Positions 1-8,523 are shown, numbered from the stretch's first letter. The stretch: 64,000 nt of DNA from Pedobacter sp014947265 (GCF_014947265.1 NZ_JADCNK010000004.1:124001-188000), one strand, 5' to 3'. Numbers and translations: made by a program. The notes: generated by a model not told the origin, from the sequence alone.

Positions 1-564
1 ATTTTCGGTATGTTTAATCACATTTTGATAACATTTTTCGGGTGAGAGTTTAGTGTCGAAATCGCCGCTAAGTACATCCCACATTACGATTTTCAGATTT
101 GAGATTTGAGATTTGGGATTTGAATCGGTTTGTGAATTTTGGGATATTGACTCCGAACTCCGGACTTTGGACTTCAGACTCAGAATCTGACTTTTCTTAA
201 TCCTCCCGTAAGGTGGACGGAAAAGCTCAGTTTTCGTAAGTTCTTGGCATTTTATTGTGTTTTGAAGGTAGGTTTCATCATCGGTTTTCCAACCTTTTAA
301 ATGATTGAAAGTATGGTTGCCAATGGCATGCCCGTCGGTTTTGACGCGTTCAAAAACTTCGGGGTGTTTAACAATATTATCACCGATGCAAAAAAATGTA
401 GCTTTAGCATTGAATACTTTTAAAGTTTTTAATACAAAATCTGTAACATTGGGTATGGGTCCATCGTCAAAGGTCAAATAAATAACTTTTTCGGTGCGGG
501 ATTTATTCCATAACAATGATGGATAATACCATTTTAGCAGAAGCGGTGATTTGATCAGGTACAT
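1..564 (-). CDS. Polysaccharide deacetylase (NodB family), 3' part outside window
   Basis: This is a carbohydrate esterase 4-type deacetylase, a metal-dependent enzyme that removes acetyl groups from N-acetylated glycans. It starts at ATG 564 and stays open to base 1, so only the first 188 codons are visible. Motif 1 is TFDDGP near residue 31, motif 2 is HTFNH near residue 83, motif 3 is RPPYG near residue 120, and a WDVLSGDFD block follows. Between RPPYG and WDVLSGDFD there are about 33 residues of Ser/Gln/Asn/Lys-rich sequence encoded by a short-word DNA repeat of the kind normally found between genes. No N-terminal signal peptide is obvious. The gene is divergent from the TolC-like gene, 73 bases away. 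The family is clear; the substrate is not. Confidence 0.88.
   Translation of the reverse strand, partial: MYLIKSPLLLKWYYPSLLWNKSRTEKVIYLTFDDGPIPNVTDFVLKTLKVFNAKATFFCIGDNIVKHPEVFERVKTDGHAIGNHTFNHLKGWKTDDETYLQNTIKCQELTKTELFRPPYGRIKKSQILSLKSKVRSSESISQNSQTDSNPKSQISNLKIVMWDVLSGDFDTKLSPEKCYQNVIKHTEN
94..190. repeat. Short-word repeat inserted in frame in the deacetylase gene
   Basis: On the plus strand this reads as a run of GATTTGAGATTTGAGATTTG words followed by GACTCCGAACTCCGGACTTTGG-like words. The second word family recurs in an intergenic region at 57384-57420, and similar ATTTGAGA words lie at 8698-8740. Here the block is inside a gene and keeps the reading frame open. Confidence 0.8.
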
Positions 565-637
565 TTAAGTTCAAAGTTAGTAAATGCCTGAACAGATTGA
601 AATTATTAAAGTTGTTTATATAGATTTGAAACAAATT

Positions 638-1984
638 ATGAAGATGTTTACCAAGAATAAGTTAATTACCGGATCTGCGTTATTAGTGGCATTAAGTTTT
701 AATCAGCAAATTAAGGCTCAAGAAGTGATCAGCATTCAACAAGCGGTCGAAAACACATTAAAAAACAATCTAAACATCAAACAAGCCGCATTTAATGCCG
801 CGCTTAGCGAAGAAAATGTACGCCAATCTAAAAATGCTTTATTGCCCACTGTAAACGGTTCTGTTAACCAATCTATGCAATGGGGAAGGAGCCAGGTAAC
901 ATCAGGGTTGTTTCTAAATACACAAAATTATACCTTAAATCCTAATGTATCTGCGAATGTGCAGGTATTTGGAGGTGGCGCTCAACTGAATCAGATCAGA
1001 CAGAATAAGTTATTGCTGGCCGTAGATCAAACCAATGTAGACAAAGTAAAAAATGATCTTATTCTGCAGGTGGTGACCGCTTATTTGCAGGTTTTAAATA
1101 ACCAGGATCAGGTTAAAGCTACGCAGCAACAATTAGACGTAGCTAATTCTACTTTAAAAAGAGAACAGGCCCTTTTGGATGTTGGTAATAAAACTTTAGC
1201 CGATATTTCGCAGGCCAAATCGCAGGCTGCAACCGCTGAGCTTAATCTAACCAATGCGCAGAATCAGTTGACAATATCCTATTTAACTTTAGGACAATTA
1301 ATGGAAATTCAGCCACCAATGACATTTAAGGTACAGCCGCCATTGGTTAACGAATTGAATAACATTCAGAATAATTATGTGCCAAGTGATATTTACAGTC
1401 AGGCCTTAAATACATTTCCCGATATCAAATTGGCAAGTTTAAATACAAAAGCAGCAGAAAAAGCAATTGATGTAGCCAAAGGTAGTTATTACCCTAAAGT
1501 TACTTTTGGAGGAGGTTTAGGATCTTTCTATCAGTACCAGTTTGCTTTCCCTGGAAACAGTCCATTTTTTAGTCAACTGTCAGACAACTTCGGTAAATCA
1601 ATTAATATGGGTATTTCAATTCCTATTTTTAATGGTTTTACAACCAGGTCGACCGTAAGAAAGGCTAAAATAGTATTCGAGCAGCGCAAAACAGATGAGC
1701 AAATCTCTAAAAACAACCTGATCAAAGTAATCAATCAGGCTGTCGCCGATTTAAATGCCGCGCAAAGCAGGTATTCTTCTACCCAAAATGCCTTTCAGGC
1801 ACAAAAAGATGCCTTTTATGTTATCGAGCAGCGTTATGCTGTTGGCTTAGTAAACTCTTTGGATTACAGTACTGCACAAACCAATAAAAATAAAGCCGAA
1901 ATAGATTTTATCTTAGCAAAATACGACTTACTGTTCCGTGCCAAAGTAATTGATTATTATTTAGGCAAACAGATTGTTTTTTAA
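638..1984 (+). CDS. TolC-family outer membrane efflux protein
   Basis: Predicted outer-membrane channel subunit of a tripartite efflux or type I secretion system. An upstream in-frame ATG exists at 584, but ATG 638 is preferred because it gives a clean signal peptide (basic MKMFTKNK, a hydrophobic stretch, then KAQ). The mature protein of about 425 residues has two long Ala/Gln/Asn-rich helical repeats separated by short strand segments, as expected for two OEP domains. A periplasmic adaptor gene follows 58 bases downstream, so the two are probably co-transcribed. No inner-membrane pump gene is adjacent, so the transported substrate is unknown. Confidence 0.88.
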   Translation: MKMFTKNKLITGSALLVALSFNQQIKAQEVISIQQAVENTLKNNLNIKQAAFNAALSEENVRQSKNALLPTVNGSVNQSMQWGRSQVTSGLFLNTQNYTLNPNVSANVQVFGGGAQLNQIRQNKLLLAVDQTNVDKVKNDLILQVVTAYLQVLNNQDQVKATQQQLDVANSTLKREQALLDVGNKTLADISQAKSQAATAELNLTNAQNQLTISYLTLGQLMEIQPPMTFKVQPPLVNELNNIQNNYVPSDIYSQALNTFPDIKLASLNTKAAEKAIDVAKGSYYPKVTFGGGLGSFYQYQFAFPGNSPFFSQLSDNFGKSINMGISIPIFNGFTTRSTVRKAKIVFEQRKTDEQISKNNLIKVINQAVADLNAAQSRYSSTQNAFQAQKDAFYVIEQRYAVGLVNSLDYSTAQTNKNKAEIDFILAKYDLLFRAKVIDYYLGKQIVF

Positions 1985-2042
1985 GACTAAATGCTAAAGC
2001 TTAAATATTACAACTTTAAATAAACGAAATACAATACAAATT

Positions 2043-3383
2043 ATGAAACTGAAGCATATTATTATTACCGTAGTTGCTATCGTAGTCCTTCTGGTTGTGC
2101 TCAAACTGGCCGGCGTGATAGGTGGAAATAAAACCGAAAAAGTAACTACAGAAAAAGCATCAGATAAAACTGTTGTGGAAACAGTTACCGCAAGTGGAAA
2201 AATCCAGCCAGAAACTGAGGTTAAATTAAGTTCTGAGGTATCTGGAGAGGTAGTAGAATTAAAAGTAAAAGAGGGAGATATTGTTAAAGCAGGCCAGTTG
2301 CTTTGTAAAGTACGTCCGGATGTGTTACAATCGGGATACGAAAGAACAGTAGCTAGTTTTAATGCACAAAAAGCCAGTGTAGCTGCAGCACAACAACAGC
2401 TTGCGCAAAACCAGGCTAATTTTGTGAATGCTGAAGCTACCTACAAACGTAATGTTGAGCTTTTTAATAAAAAAGTAATTTCAGCTTCAGAGTTCGATTC
2501 AGCTAAAGCGGCGTTTTTAACCGCTAAGGCAAATTTAGCCAGTGCAAAAGAAAATGTTACCGGCGCCAAATTTACTTTAGAGCAAACTGGTGCAAATGTT
2601 AAAGAAGCGGGTGCTAACTTAGCTAAAACCACTATTTACGCACCGGTTGATGGTGTGGTTTCTAAATTGTCAATTGAGCTTGGCGACCGTATTTTAGGAA
2701 CTTCGCAAATGGCAGGTACCGAGATTATGCGTATTTCTAATCTTTCATCTATGGAAGTTAATGTAGATGTAAACGAGAACGACATTACCCGCGTTAAAGT
2801 TGGCGATAAAGCTTCTATTGAGGTTGACGCATTTTCTGATAAGAAATTCAGAGGTGTGGTTACCGAAATTGCTAGTTCATCAACAGCAGTGGGTACTGCA
2901 GTATCAACCTCAGTAGATCAGGTAACCAATTTTTCTGTAAAAATCAGGATTACCGAAGAAATGGAAGGCAAACAACAATCTATTTTCCGTCCGGGCATGT
3001 CGGCAACGGTTGATATTGAAAGCGAATCGTTAACCGGATTGGCTATTCCAATCCAGGCGGTGTTTACTGATAATGCAAAATCGGGTGGTAGCAACAATAA
3101 CCAGGGCAACCAGGAAAATACCGATAAACAGAAATCGAAACTTACCGACAAAAAGGTAAAGCAATATGTTTACACTTACGATGCTAAAAGTAAAAAAGTT
3201 AAAAAAACAGAGGTGACAACGGGTATCCAGAACGATCAGTTTATTATTGTAAAATCGGGTGTTAAAGCCGGAGATGAAGTTGTAACTGGTCCTTATTCTG
3301 CCATTCAGAACAAATTGAAAGACGGTATGGTTGTAGAAAAAACAGCTAAAGACCAATTGTTTAGCAAAGACGGAAAGAAGTAA
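2043..3383 (+). CDS. Efflux periplasmic adaptor, HlyD/MacA-like
   Basis: Membrane-fusion protein that would link an inner-membrane transporter to the TolC-like channel encoded just upstream. It has one N-terminal membrane anchor (residues about 5-27), a biotinyl-lipoyl-like half (SGEVVELKVKEGDIVKAGQ), an Ala/Lys-rich coiled-coil hairpin at about 100-190, the second lipoyl half (IYAPVDGVVSKL) and a beta-barrel. The C-terminal part is interrupted by a hydrophilic Ser/Asn/Gln/Lys segment at about 345-370, which is probably a disordered insertion. The family normally sits beside an ABC permease and ATPase, but the next gene here is gpsA. The adaptor assignment is secure; MacA rather than another subtype is an inference. 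Confidence 0.86.
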   Translation: MKLKHIIITVVAIVVLLVVLKLAGVIGGNKTEKVTTEKASDKTVVETVTASGKIQPETEVKLSSEVSGEVVELKVKEGDIVKAGQLLCKVRPDVLQSGYERTVASFNAQKASVAAAQQQLAQNQANFVNAEATYKRNVELFNKKVISASEFDSAKAAFLTAKANLASAKENVTGAKFTLEQTGANVKEAGANLAKTTIYAPVDGVVSKLSIELGDRILGTSQMAGTEIMRISNLSSMEVNVDVNENDITRVKVGDKASIEVDAFSDKKFRGVVTEIASSSTAVGTAVSTSVDQVTNFSVKIRITEEMEGKQQSIFRPGMSATVDIESESLTGLAIPIQAVFTDNAKSGGSNNNQGNQENTDKQKSKLTDKKVKQYVYTYDAKSKKVKKTEVTTGIQNDQFIIVKSGVKAGDEVVTGPYSAIQNKLKDGMVVEKTAKDQLFSKDGKK

Positions 3384-3417
3384 TTTATAAATAATAGCAA
3401 GAAATAGTAACTTGCGT

Positions 3418-3552
3418 TGTTTAAGGTGTATTCCTAAGGTTTAGGGTGTAAGATTTAAGGTATAGGGCATTAAGCCTAACCTTAAGCCTTACACCTTTTG
3501 CCTTATACCTTTTGAAAAAGAGTTTTACACCTTTTACCTTAAACCTTTTATA
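3418..3552. repeat. AAGGTTTA/ACCTTAAA short-word repeat block
   Basis: The block is built from variants of AAGGTGTAAG in its left half and of the complementary CTTACACCTT in its right half, making a degenerate inverted repeat that fills the gap between the adaptor gene and gpsA. Related words occur at 21890-21930. It shows no coding character. Confidence 0.7.
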
Positions 3553-3557
3553 TAATC

Positions 3558-4556
3558 ATGGTACCTAAAATAGCAATGATAGGGGGCGGGAGCTGGGCTA
3601 CTGCCATCGTAAAAATGCTTGCAGATAATTTGTCTGAGAAAGAGATTTTTTGGTGGATGCGTAACGAAACAGCCATTGAACACATTAAAAAATTTAAACA
3701 CAATCCTCATTACCTCAGTTCTGTTGAGCTAAAGCTCAATCAGGACAATATCTCGTCTGATATCAGTTCGATTATAAAATCAGCTGATTTTGTTATTTTA
3801 AATGTTCCTGCAGCTTTTTTAAAGGAAACACTGTCTGCCATAACCCCTGAAGATTTAAGAGGTAAGAAAATAGTATCTGCCATTAAGGGAATCGTACCCG
3901 AAGATAACCTGATTATCGGCGAATTTTTGAACGAAAAATACAACATCCCGTATCATGATATTCTTGTAGTAAGCGGCCCCTGCCATGCAGAAGAAGTAGC
4001 CTTTGAGAAACTTTCTTACCTGACTATTGCCTGTACCGATGTAGATAAGGCAGCAGCATTTGCCTCGATTTTAAATACACGCTACATTAAAACCAATGTT
4101 TCTGACGATATTTTCGGTACCGAATACGCTGCGGTTTTAAAAAATATTTACGCCGTAGCCAGCGGCATTTGCCATGGCATAGGTTATGGCGATAACTTTC
4201 AGGCCGTGCTCATTAGCAACGCCATACGAGAAATCAAACGTTTTGTAGATTTGGTTCATCCCATTGATCGCGACATTAAAGAATCAGCCTATCTGGGCGA
4301 TTTGCTCGTAACTGCATATTCACAGTTTAGCCGCAACCGTACTTTTGGTAATATGATAGGCAAGGGGTATACCGTAAAATCGGCACAGTTAGAAATGAAT
4401 ATGGTAGCCGAAGGTTATTATGCCGCAAAATGCATGCACATCAAAAACCAGGAGTATAATGTAGACATGCCCATCTGTAAGGCTGTTCACAGCATCATTT
4501 ACGAGAAACGATCGCCACAGATAGAAATGAAGCTATTGGCAGAGAAATTAAACTAA
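3558..4556 (+). CDS. gpsA: NAD(P)H-dependent glycerol-3-phosphate dehydrogenase
   Basis: Cytoplasmic enzyme that reduces dihydroxyacetone phosphate to sn-glycerol 3-phosphate, the backbone for phospholipid synthesis. The Rossmann motif is IGGGSWATA (residues about 8-16). The substrate region includes SAIKGI, SGPCHAEEV and EYAAVLKNIYAVASGICHG, which carries the conserved lysine, followed by the NRTFG segment of the C-terminal helical domain. Its 332 residues match the family. It starts at ATG 3558 directly after a repeat block, so it is likely transcribed separately from the efflux pair. No canonical hairpin terminator was seen after it. Confidence 0.93.
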   Translation: MVPKIAMIGGGSWATAIVKMLADNLSEKEIFWWMRNETAIEHIKKFKHNPHYLSSVELKLNQDNISSDISSIIKSADFVILNVPAAFLKETLSAITPEDLRGKKIVSAIKGIVPEDNLIIGEFLNEKYNIPYHDILVVSGPCHAEEVAFEKLSYLTIACTDVDKAAAFASILNTRYIKTNVSDDIFGTEYAAVLKNIYAVASGICHGIGYGDNFQAVLISNAIREIKRFVDLVHPIDRDIKESAYLGDLLVTAYSQFSRNRTFGNMIGKGYTVKSAQLEMNMVAEGYYAAKCMHIKNQEYNVDMPICKAVHSIIYEKRSPQIEMKLLAEKLN

Positions 4557-5078
4557 AATTAGCGTAGGTTAATAATTATAGTGATTTGATTCAATAATTA
4601 TTTTTGTAAAGCAGGTTTCTTTGCTTTTCGGTTAGGACAGTCCTTCTTTCCGCTATTATCTTTTTGTGAGAGCTTAGTGGAAACATTCTTGTTTGTGCGC
4701 CAAAAAGGATAACCACTAAAATAAGGTTTATTTAACAGAGGACAGTGTAAGGAACATTAACGCTTTGCCTATTATAGACATTTTGTATTTTGTTCTTTGC
4801 AGGAACAACGTTTCTAGCCCCGGGCGTAGCGGCATCCCTGAAGCGCAGCGTAAGGATACAGCGTAGCACGGGACCAGGCTTTAATCATGATCACTGTCCT
4901 TGCGCTCCAAAAAAATAGTAAAACTAAAATGATACCCTGCATGCTAAAAAAGCATCCTGAAAATTACGTTTCTCAATCTCAAAAAAAATCTAATAACATT
5001 TATTAATAAATACTTTGCTATCAAACAAAAGAGGTGGCGAACTGTTATCATTATCAGTTAAATAAAAATATAGCTGTC
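4557..5078. other. Gene-free interval with interspersed repeat
   Basis: This interval of about 520 bases between gpsA and a small secreted-protein gene holds no convincing ORF. Bases 4800-4925 contain a GC-richer block with words AGCGCAGCGTAAGGA and TGTCCTTGCGCT, which are partly complementary. That makes it an imperfect palindrome of the dispersed Bacteroidota intergenic type. The last 100 bases are AT-rich and may hold the promoter for the gene at 5079. Confidence 0.6.
4800..4925. repeat. GC-rich interspersed palindromic element
   Basis: The element runs from CCCCGGGCGTAGCGG through GTAAGGATACAGCGTAGCACGG to CACTGTCCTTGCGCTCC. Left and right arms are partly complementary (GCGTAAGGA against TCCTTGCGC). 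It stands out from the AT-rich surroundings and resembles non-coding elements common between genes in Sphingobacteriaceae, from memory rather than a search. Confidence 0.5.
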
Positions 5079-5423
5079 ATGAAAAAGAAATTAGTAATGG
5101 GTTTATTATCAATGGCCTTAATTGGCGGTGTAACCCTTAGTGTGAGCGCACAGGAAAAGAAAAAAACTGAGGTAGGTAAAGCAATAGATCATACCGGAAA
5201 AGCAATTGGTAAAGGTGCTAAATCGGTAGGGAATAAAACTGCTGAGGTAGCGGTAAAAGGTAGTTCGAAAGTTGCTGATAAAACCTGGAAAGGCAAAATG
5301 GCACCAGACGGTTCTGATGTTTATATCAATGCAAAAAATGAGAAATACTATGTAAACTCAAAAGGAGCTAAAATCTGGTTAAAACCTAGTCAGATTAAGA
5401 CCAGACCAGCATCAAAAAACTAA
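5079..5423 (+). CDS. Small secreted Lys/Gly/Ala-rich protein of unknown function
   Basis: A 114-residue protein starting at ATG 5079. An in-frame ATG at 5034 would add 15 polar residues in front of the signal peptide and is less likely. The signal peptide is MKKKLVMGLLSMALIGGVTL followed by SVSAQ. The mature part has an imperfect repeat of GKAIDHTGKAIGKGAKSVG type, which may form an amphipathic helix, then a compact C-terminal segment (DVYINAKNEKYYVNSKG, then KIWLKPSQIKT). I do not recognise a named family. It is convergent with rimO and shares a bidirectional terminator with it. Confidence 0.7.
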   Translation: MKKKLVMGLLSMALIGGVTLSVSAQEKKKTEVGKAIDHTGKAIGKGAKSVGNKTAEVAVKGSSKVADKTWKGKMAPDGSDVYINAKNEKYYVNSKGAKIWLKPSQIKTRPASKN

Positions 5424-5551
5424 GTAAAATGCACTATATCATAAAATAAGTTTTCCTAAAAGTTTGTATTGAGCTTGAATAGGGGAAACATCGAAATGCC
5501 TTAAATAATATATGGCAGTTCGTAAAAAGGTATGATTATAGTCTTAAAACA

Positions 5552-5584
5552 AAAAATCCCAAGAGGCTTACTCTTGGGATTTTT
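5552..5584. terminator. Bidirectional rho-independent terminator
   Basis: A perfect 13-bp stem AAAATCCCAAGAG/CTCTTGGGATTTT with a 5-base loop is flanked by A and T runs on both sides. It can therefore stop transcription from the small gene on the plus strand and from rimO on the minus strand. Confidence 0.9.
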
Positions 5585-5603
5585 AATTGGTTAAGTTTTT
5601 TTA

Positions 5604-6935
5604 TTAAACGATTGTTCCGTATAAATCGAAATCTTCTGCCCTGTCAACCTTTACATTAACAAAACTTCCATTAGCCGCATAACCTGTTGCAGCATCGATT
5701 AACACTTCATTATCTACCTCTGGCGAATCATATTCGGTCCTGCCTACAAAAAAATCACCTTCTTTTTTATCAATCAGCACTTTGAAGGTTTTGCCTACTT
5801 TTTCCTGGTTAATATCAAATGAAATGCCTTGTTGTATTTCCATGATATCATCAACACGTTGTTGTTTAACTTCATCCGGGATATCATCAACCAAACTATG
5901 GGCATGTGTTTTTTCCTCGTGCGAGTAGGTAAAGCAACCCAAACGATCGAATTTGGTTTCGGCAACCCATTCCTTCATTTCTTCAAAATCGTATTCAGTT
6001 TCGCCAGGATAACCGCAGATTAAAGTCGTACGCATAGCGATATTCGGAACTTTATCTCTAATCTGGTTAACCAGATCGATGGTTTTCTGTTTAGTGGTAC
6101 CGCGACGCATCGATTTTAGCATGTTATCGGTAATGTGCTGTAGTGGCATATCCAGATAGTTGCAGATGTTGTCGCGCTCATTCATGGCATCTAAAATTTC
6201 CATCGGGAAACCAGAAGGGTAGGCGTATTGCAAACGGATCCATTCGATTCCGGGAACATCCGACAGGCGACGCATCAGCTCATCTAATTTACGTACGCCG
6301 TAAAGGTCTAATCCGTAATAAGTAAGATCCTGAGCAATTAAAATCAGTTCTTTGGTGCCGTTTTTGGCCAATATTTTAGCTTCGTTAACCAGTTCTTCCA
6401 TAGGTTTGCTCATGTGCTTGCCACGCATTAAAGGAATGGCGCAGAAAGAGCAGGGACGGTTACAGCCTTCAGCAATTTTGAAATAAGCAAAATGGGATGG
6501 AGTAGTGAGCAAACGTTCGCCAATCAGTTCGTGTTTGTAGTTAGCACCTAGTTCGTGCAGAATATTTTGTAAATCATTGGTGCCGAAAAAGGCATCAACG
6601 TTGGTAATTTCTGATTCCAACTCAGGTTTGTAGCGTTCAGATAAACAACCTGTAACCACTACCTTACCAATTTTACCAGCTTCTTTCAACTCGCTGAACT
6701 GAAGGATGGTATCAATTGATTCCTGTTTAGCATTGTCGATAAAACCGCAGGTATTGATTACAACGATATCGTCTTTGCCCATTTTGTCTGATTCGTGCAC
6801 AACGTTTAAATTGTTGCCACGCAACTGCCCCATCAACACTTCCGAATCGTATATGTTTTTAGAACAACCTAATGTAATTACATTAATTTTAGGTTGTTTA
6901 ACTGCGCTTTTACTTCTTACTATTTTGGTATTCAT
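5604..6935 (-). CDS. rimO: Ribosomal protein S12 methylthiotransferase
   Basis: Radical SAM enzyme that adds a methylthio group to an aspartate of ribosomal protein S12. The N-terminal MTTase domain has the three auxiliary-cluster cysteines C24 (TLGCSKN), C63 (NTCGF) and C97 (VTGCLSE). The radical SAM cluster is CNRPCSFC (C158, C162, C165), followed by PLMRGKH. A TRAM domain forms the C-terminus. The 443 residues match the family, and the MRGK context together with the S12-type length favours RimO over MiaB. In this window it is downstream of ftsY, separated from it by a GxxExxY gene. Confidence 0.94.
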   Translation of the reverse strand: MNTKIVRSKSAVKQPKINVITLGCSKNIYDSEVLMGQLRGNNLNVVHESDKMGKDDIVVINTCGFIDNAKQESIDTILQFSELKEAGKIGKVVVTGCLSERYKPELESEITNVDAFFGTNDLQNILHELGANYKHELIGERLLTTPSHFAYFKIAEGCNRPCSFCAIPLMRGKHMSKPMEELVNEAKILAKNGTKELILIAQDLTYYGLDLYGVRKLDELMRRLSDVPGIEWIRLQYAYPSGFPMEILDAMNERDNICNYLDMPLQHITDNMLKSMRRGTTKQKTIDLVNQIRDKVPNIAMRTTLICGYPGETEYDFEEMKEWVAETKFDRLGCFTYSHEEKTHAHSLVDDIPDEVKQQRVDDIMEIQQGISFDINQEKVGKTFKVLIDKKEGDFFVGRTEYDSPEVDNEVLIDAATGYAANGSFVNVKVDRAEDFDLYGTIV

Positions 6936-6944
6936 ATTGTGTAT

Positions 6945-7464
6945 GATTCCACCGATTATTAACGATTTCGGTGATTAATCTTATGATTGGATTAATAGAT
7001 TAAGGGTTTTAATGCCTGTTTTGCTGTTAAATAGATAAGCGTTTTACCTCACAGCTTGTGTTGCCAAAGTTAATCAATAATCCGGTTTTAATTTTGCTCG
7101 CTTTTAAGTATGATATAAGTTGACTTTGAAATAACTTAGGTTGATATCCTGTCACCGATTTTAATTCTACAATTACTTTATTTTCAACAAAAAGATCACA
7201 TCTGAATTTTCCTACAACAATGTTCTCAAATACAACGCTGAATTCTTTTTCTGCCGTGTAATTTAAACCTGCCTGTTGAAGTTTGATTTTTAGCGCATTA
7301 ACGTATATTTTTTCCAGAAATCCCGGACCTAACTGATTATGAACTTCATAACAACAGCCTATAATGGTTTGTGTTAAGGTGTCTTTTTCATATTCGATCA
7401 TATATAAATCTATATAAAATCTGTGAATCCACTAATCGGCGTAATCACTTAAATCGGTGGAATC
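6945..7464. mobile_element. Candidate cassette with 13-bp inverted ends around a GxxExxY gene
   Basis: GATTCCACCGATT at 6945-6957 and its exact reverse complement AATCGGTGGAATC at 7452-7464 bracket a single gene. Just inside both ends lie related GATTA/TGATTA-rich words. No transposase is encoded and no clear target duplication is seen. The unit separates rimO from ftsY. Calling it mobile is an inference; it could also be a pair of intergenic word repeats. Confidence 0.35.
7027..7401 (-). CDS. GxxExxY family protein (PD-(D/E)XK-like fold)
   Basis: A complete 124-residue member of the GxxExxY family: the signature reads GPGFLEKIY, with G27, E30 and Y33. The putative nuclease-like core is visible as D69 in FRCDLFV and E79-L-K81 in VIVELKSV, a D...ExK arrangement. 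The biochemical role of the family is not established. The gene sits between two housekeeping genes and is bounded by 13-bp inverted repeats, which suggests it arrived as a unit. No signal peptide or membrane segment is present. Confidence 0.85.
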   Translation of the reverse strand: MIEYEKDTLTQTIIGCCYEVHNQLGPGFLEKIYVNALKIKLQQAGLNYTAEKEFSVVFENIVVGKFRCDLFVENKVIVELKSVTGYQPKLFQSQLISYLKASKIKTGLLINFGNTSCEVKRLSI

Positions 7465-7476
7465 AACCACGAAGTG

Positions 7477-8439
7477 TTATTTAAACAAACTATTCACAAA
7501 CTCTTTCTTGTCAAAAAGCTGTAAATCGCCAATTTTTTCTCCTACACCGATATATTTAACAGGAATTCTGAATTGATCTGAAATTCCGATCACTACACCA
7601 CCTTTTGCCGTTCCATCTAATTTTGTAATGGCCAATGCATTCACATCAGTAGCTTCGGTAAACTGTTTGCATTGCTCAAAGGCGTTTTGTCCGGTCGAGG
7701 CATCCAATACCAATAAAATTTCGTGCGGTGCACCTGGTACTACCTTTTGCATTACCTGTTTAATTTTGCCCAGCTCATTCATCAAGCCGATTTTATTGTG
7801 TAAACGGCCGGCTGTATCAATAATTACGACATCCTCGTTACTGGCAACGGCCGATTGTAAAGTGTCAAAAGCCACTGAAGCAGGATCAGACCCCATAGGC
7901 TGTGCCACCACCCTTACGCCAACGCGTTCGCCCCAAAGTTTAATCTGTTCAACGGCAGCAGCCCTAAAGGTATCGGCAGCACCTAATACTACTTTAAGTC
8001 CCGATTCTTTAAGTTTATGCGACAGCTTCCCAATGGTAGTGGTTTTGCCCACACCATTTACACCAACCACCATAATTACGTAAGGTTTATGGTCGCCATA
8101 TTCGAACTGGCGGAAATCGTTACTGTTATTTTCTGATAACAGCAGTTGGATTTCATCACGCAGAATAAAGTTAAGCTCAGAAGTGTTAAGATATTTATCT
8201 TTGGCAACACGCTCTTCGATACGTTTGATAATTTTTAAGGTGGTACTTACGCCTACATCAGAAGTAACCAAAACCTCTTCCAGATTATCGAGTACTTCAT
8301 CATCAACAGAAGATTTTCCTGCTACGGCCTTGGTAATTTTATTAAAGAAACCGTCTTTGGTTTTCTCTAAACCTTTATCCAGTGCTTCCTGAGCTTCAGG
8401 CGCAGTTTCTTTCTTTTTGAAAAAATCGAATAAACCCAT
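7477..8439 (-). CDS. ftsY: Signal recognition particle receptor FtsY
   Basis: SRP-type GTPase at the cytoplasmic membrane that docks ribosome-SRP complexes at SecYEG. ATG 8439 (MGLFDFFKKK) is chosen over 8460 because the amphipathic MGLFDFF start is typical of the Bacteroidota protein. The NG domain has GVNGVGKTTTIGKL (P-loop, about 126-139), DTFRAAAVEQ (about 157), DTAGRLHNK (about 208) and TKLDGTAKGG (about 272). The acidic A domain is short, as usual in this phylum. It lies downstream of rpmB-rpmG-DUF4295, but a hairpin stands between DUF4295 and ftsY. Confidence 0.95.
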   Translation of the reverse strand: MGLFDFFKKKETAPEAQEALDKGLEKTKDGFFNKITKAVAGKSSVDDEVLDNLEEVLVTSDVGVSTTLKIIKRIEERVAKDKYLNTSELNFILRDEIQLLLSENNSNDFRQFEYGDHKPYVIMVVGVNGVGKTTTIGKLSHKLKESGLKVVLGAADTFRAAAVEQIKLWGERVGVRVVAQPMGSDPASVAFDTLQSAVASNEDVVIIDTAGRLHNKIGLMNELGKIKQVMQKVVPGAPHEILLVLDASTGQNAFEQCKQFTEATDVNALAITKLDGTAKGGVVIGISDQFRIPVKYIGVGEKIGDLQLFDKKEFVNSLFK

Positions 8440-8457
8440 ATCTAAATTTTTATATAA

Positions 8458-8496
8458 CAAAAAAAGCCCTTCCGGTTAAAACGGAACGGCCTTTAA
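8458..8496 (-). terminator. Terminator-like hairpin between DUF4295 and ftsY
   Basis: On the minus strand AAAGGCCGTTCCG and CGGAAGGGCTTT form an interrupted stem around a TTTTAAC loop, followed by a run of seven T. It lies after the DUF4295 stop and only about 20 bases before the ftsY ATG, so it may attenuate rather than end transcription. Confidence 0.6.
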
Positions 8497-8523
8497 TATT
8501 TTTAATATTAAAAAATATTAACC

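Noticed and set aside
597..628. Possible Bacteroidota promoter (TTG ... TAGATTTG) before the TolC gene
   Set aside because: The -7-like box matches TAnnTTTG, but it would place the transcription start only a few bases before ATG 638, so I did not list it.
3030..3356. 108-codon minus-strand ORF opposite the adaptor gene
   Set aside because: Shadow of the adaptor coding sequence; no start context or domain.
4800..4925. Possible structured RNA gene in the GC-rich block
   Set aside because: Its words look like a dispersed intergenic repeat, and without a second copy in the window covariation cannot be judged.
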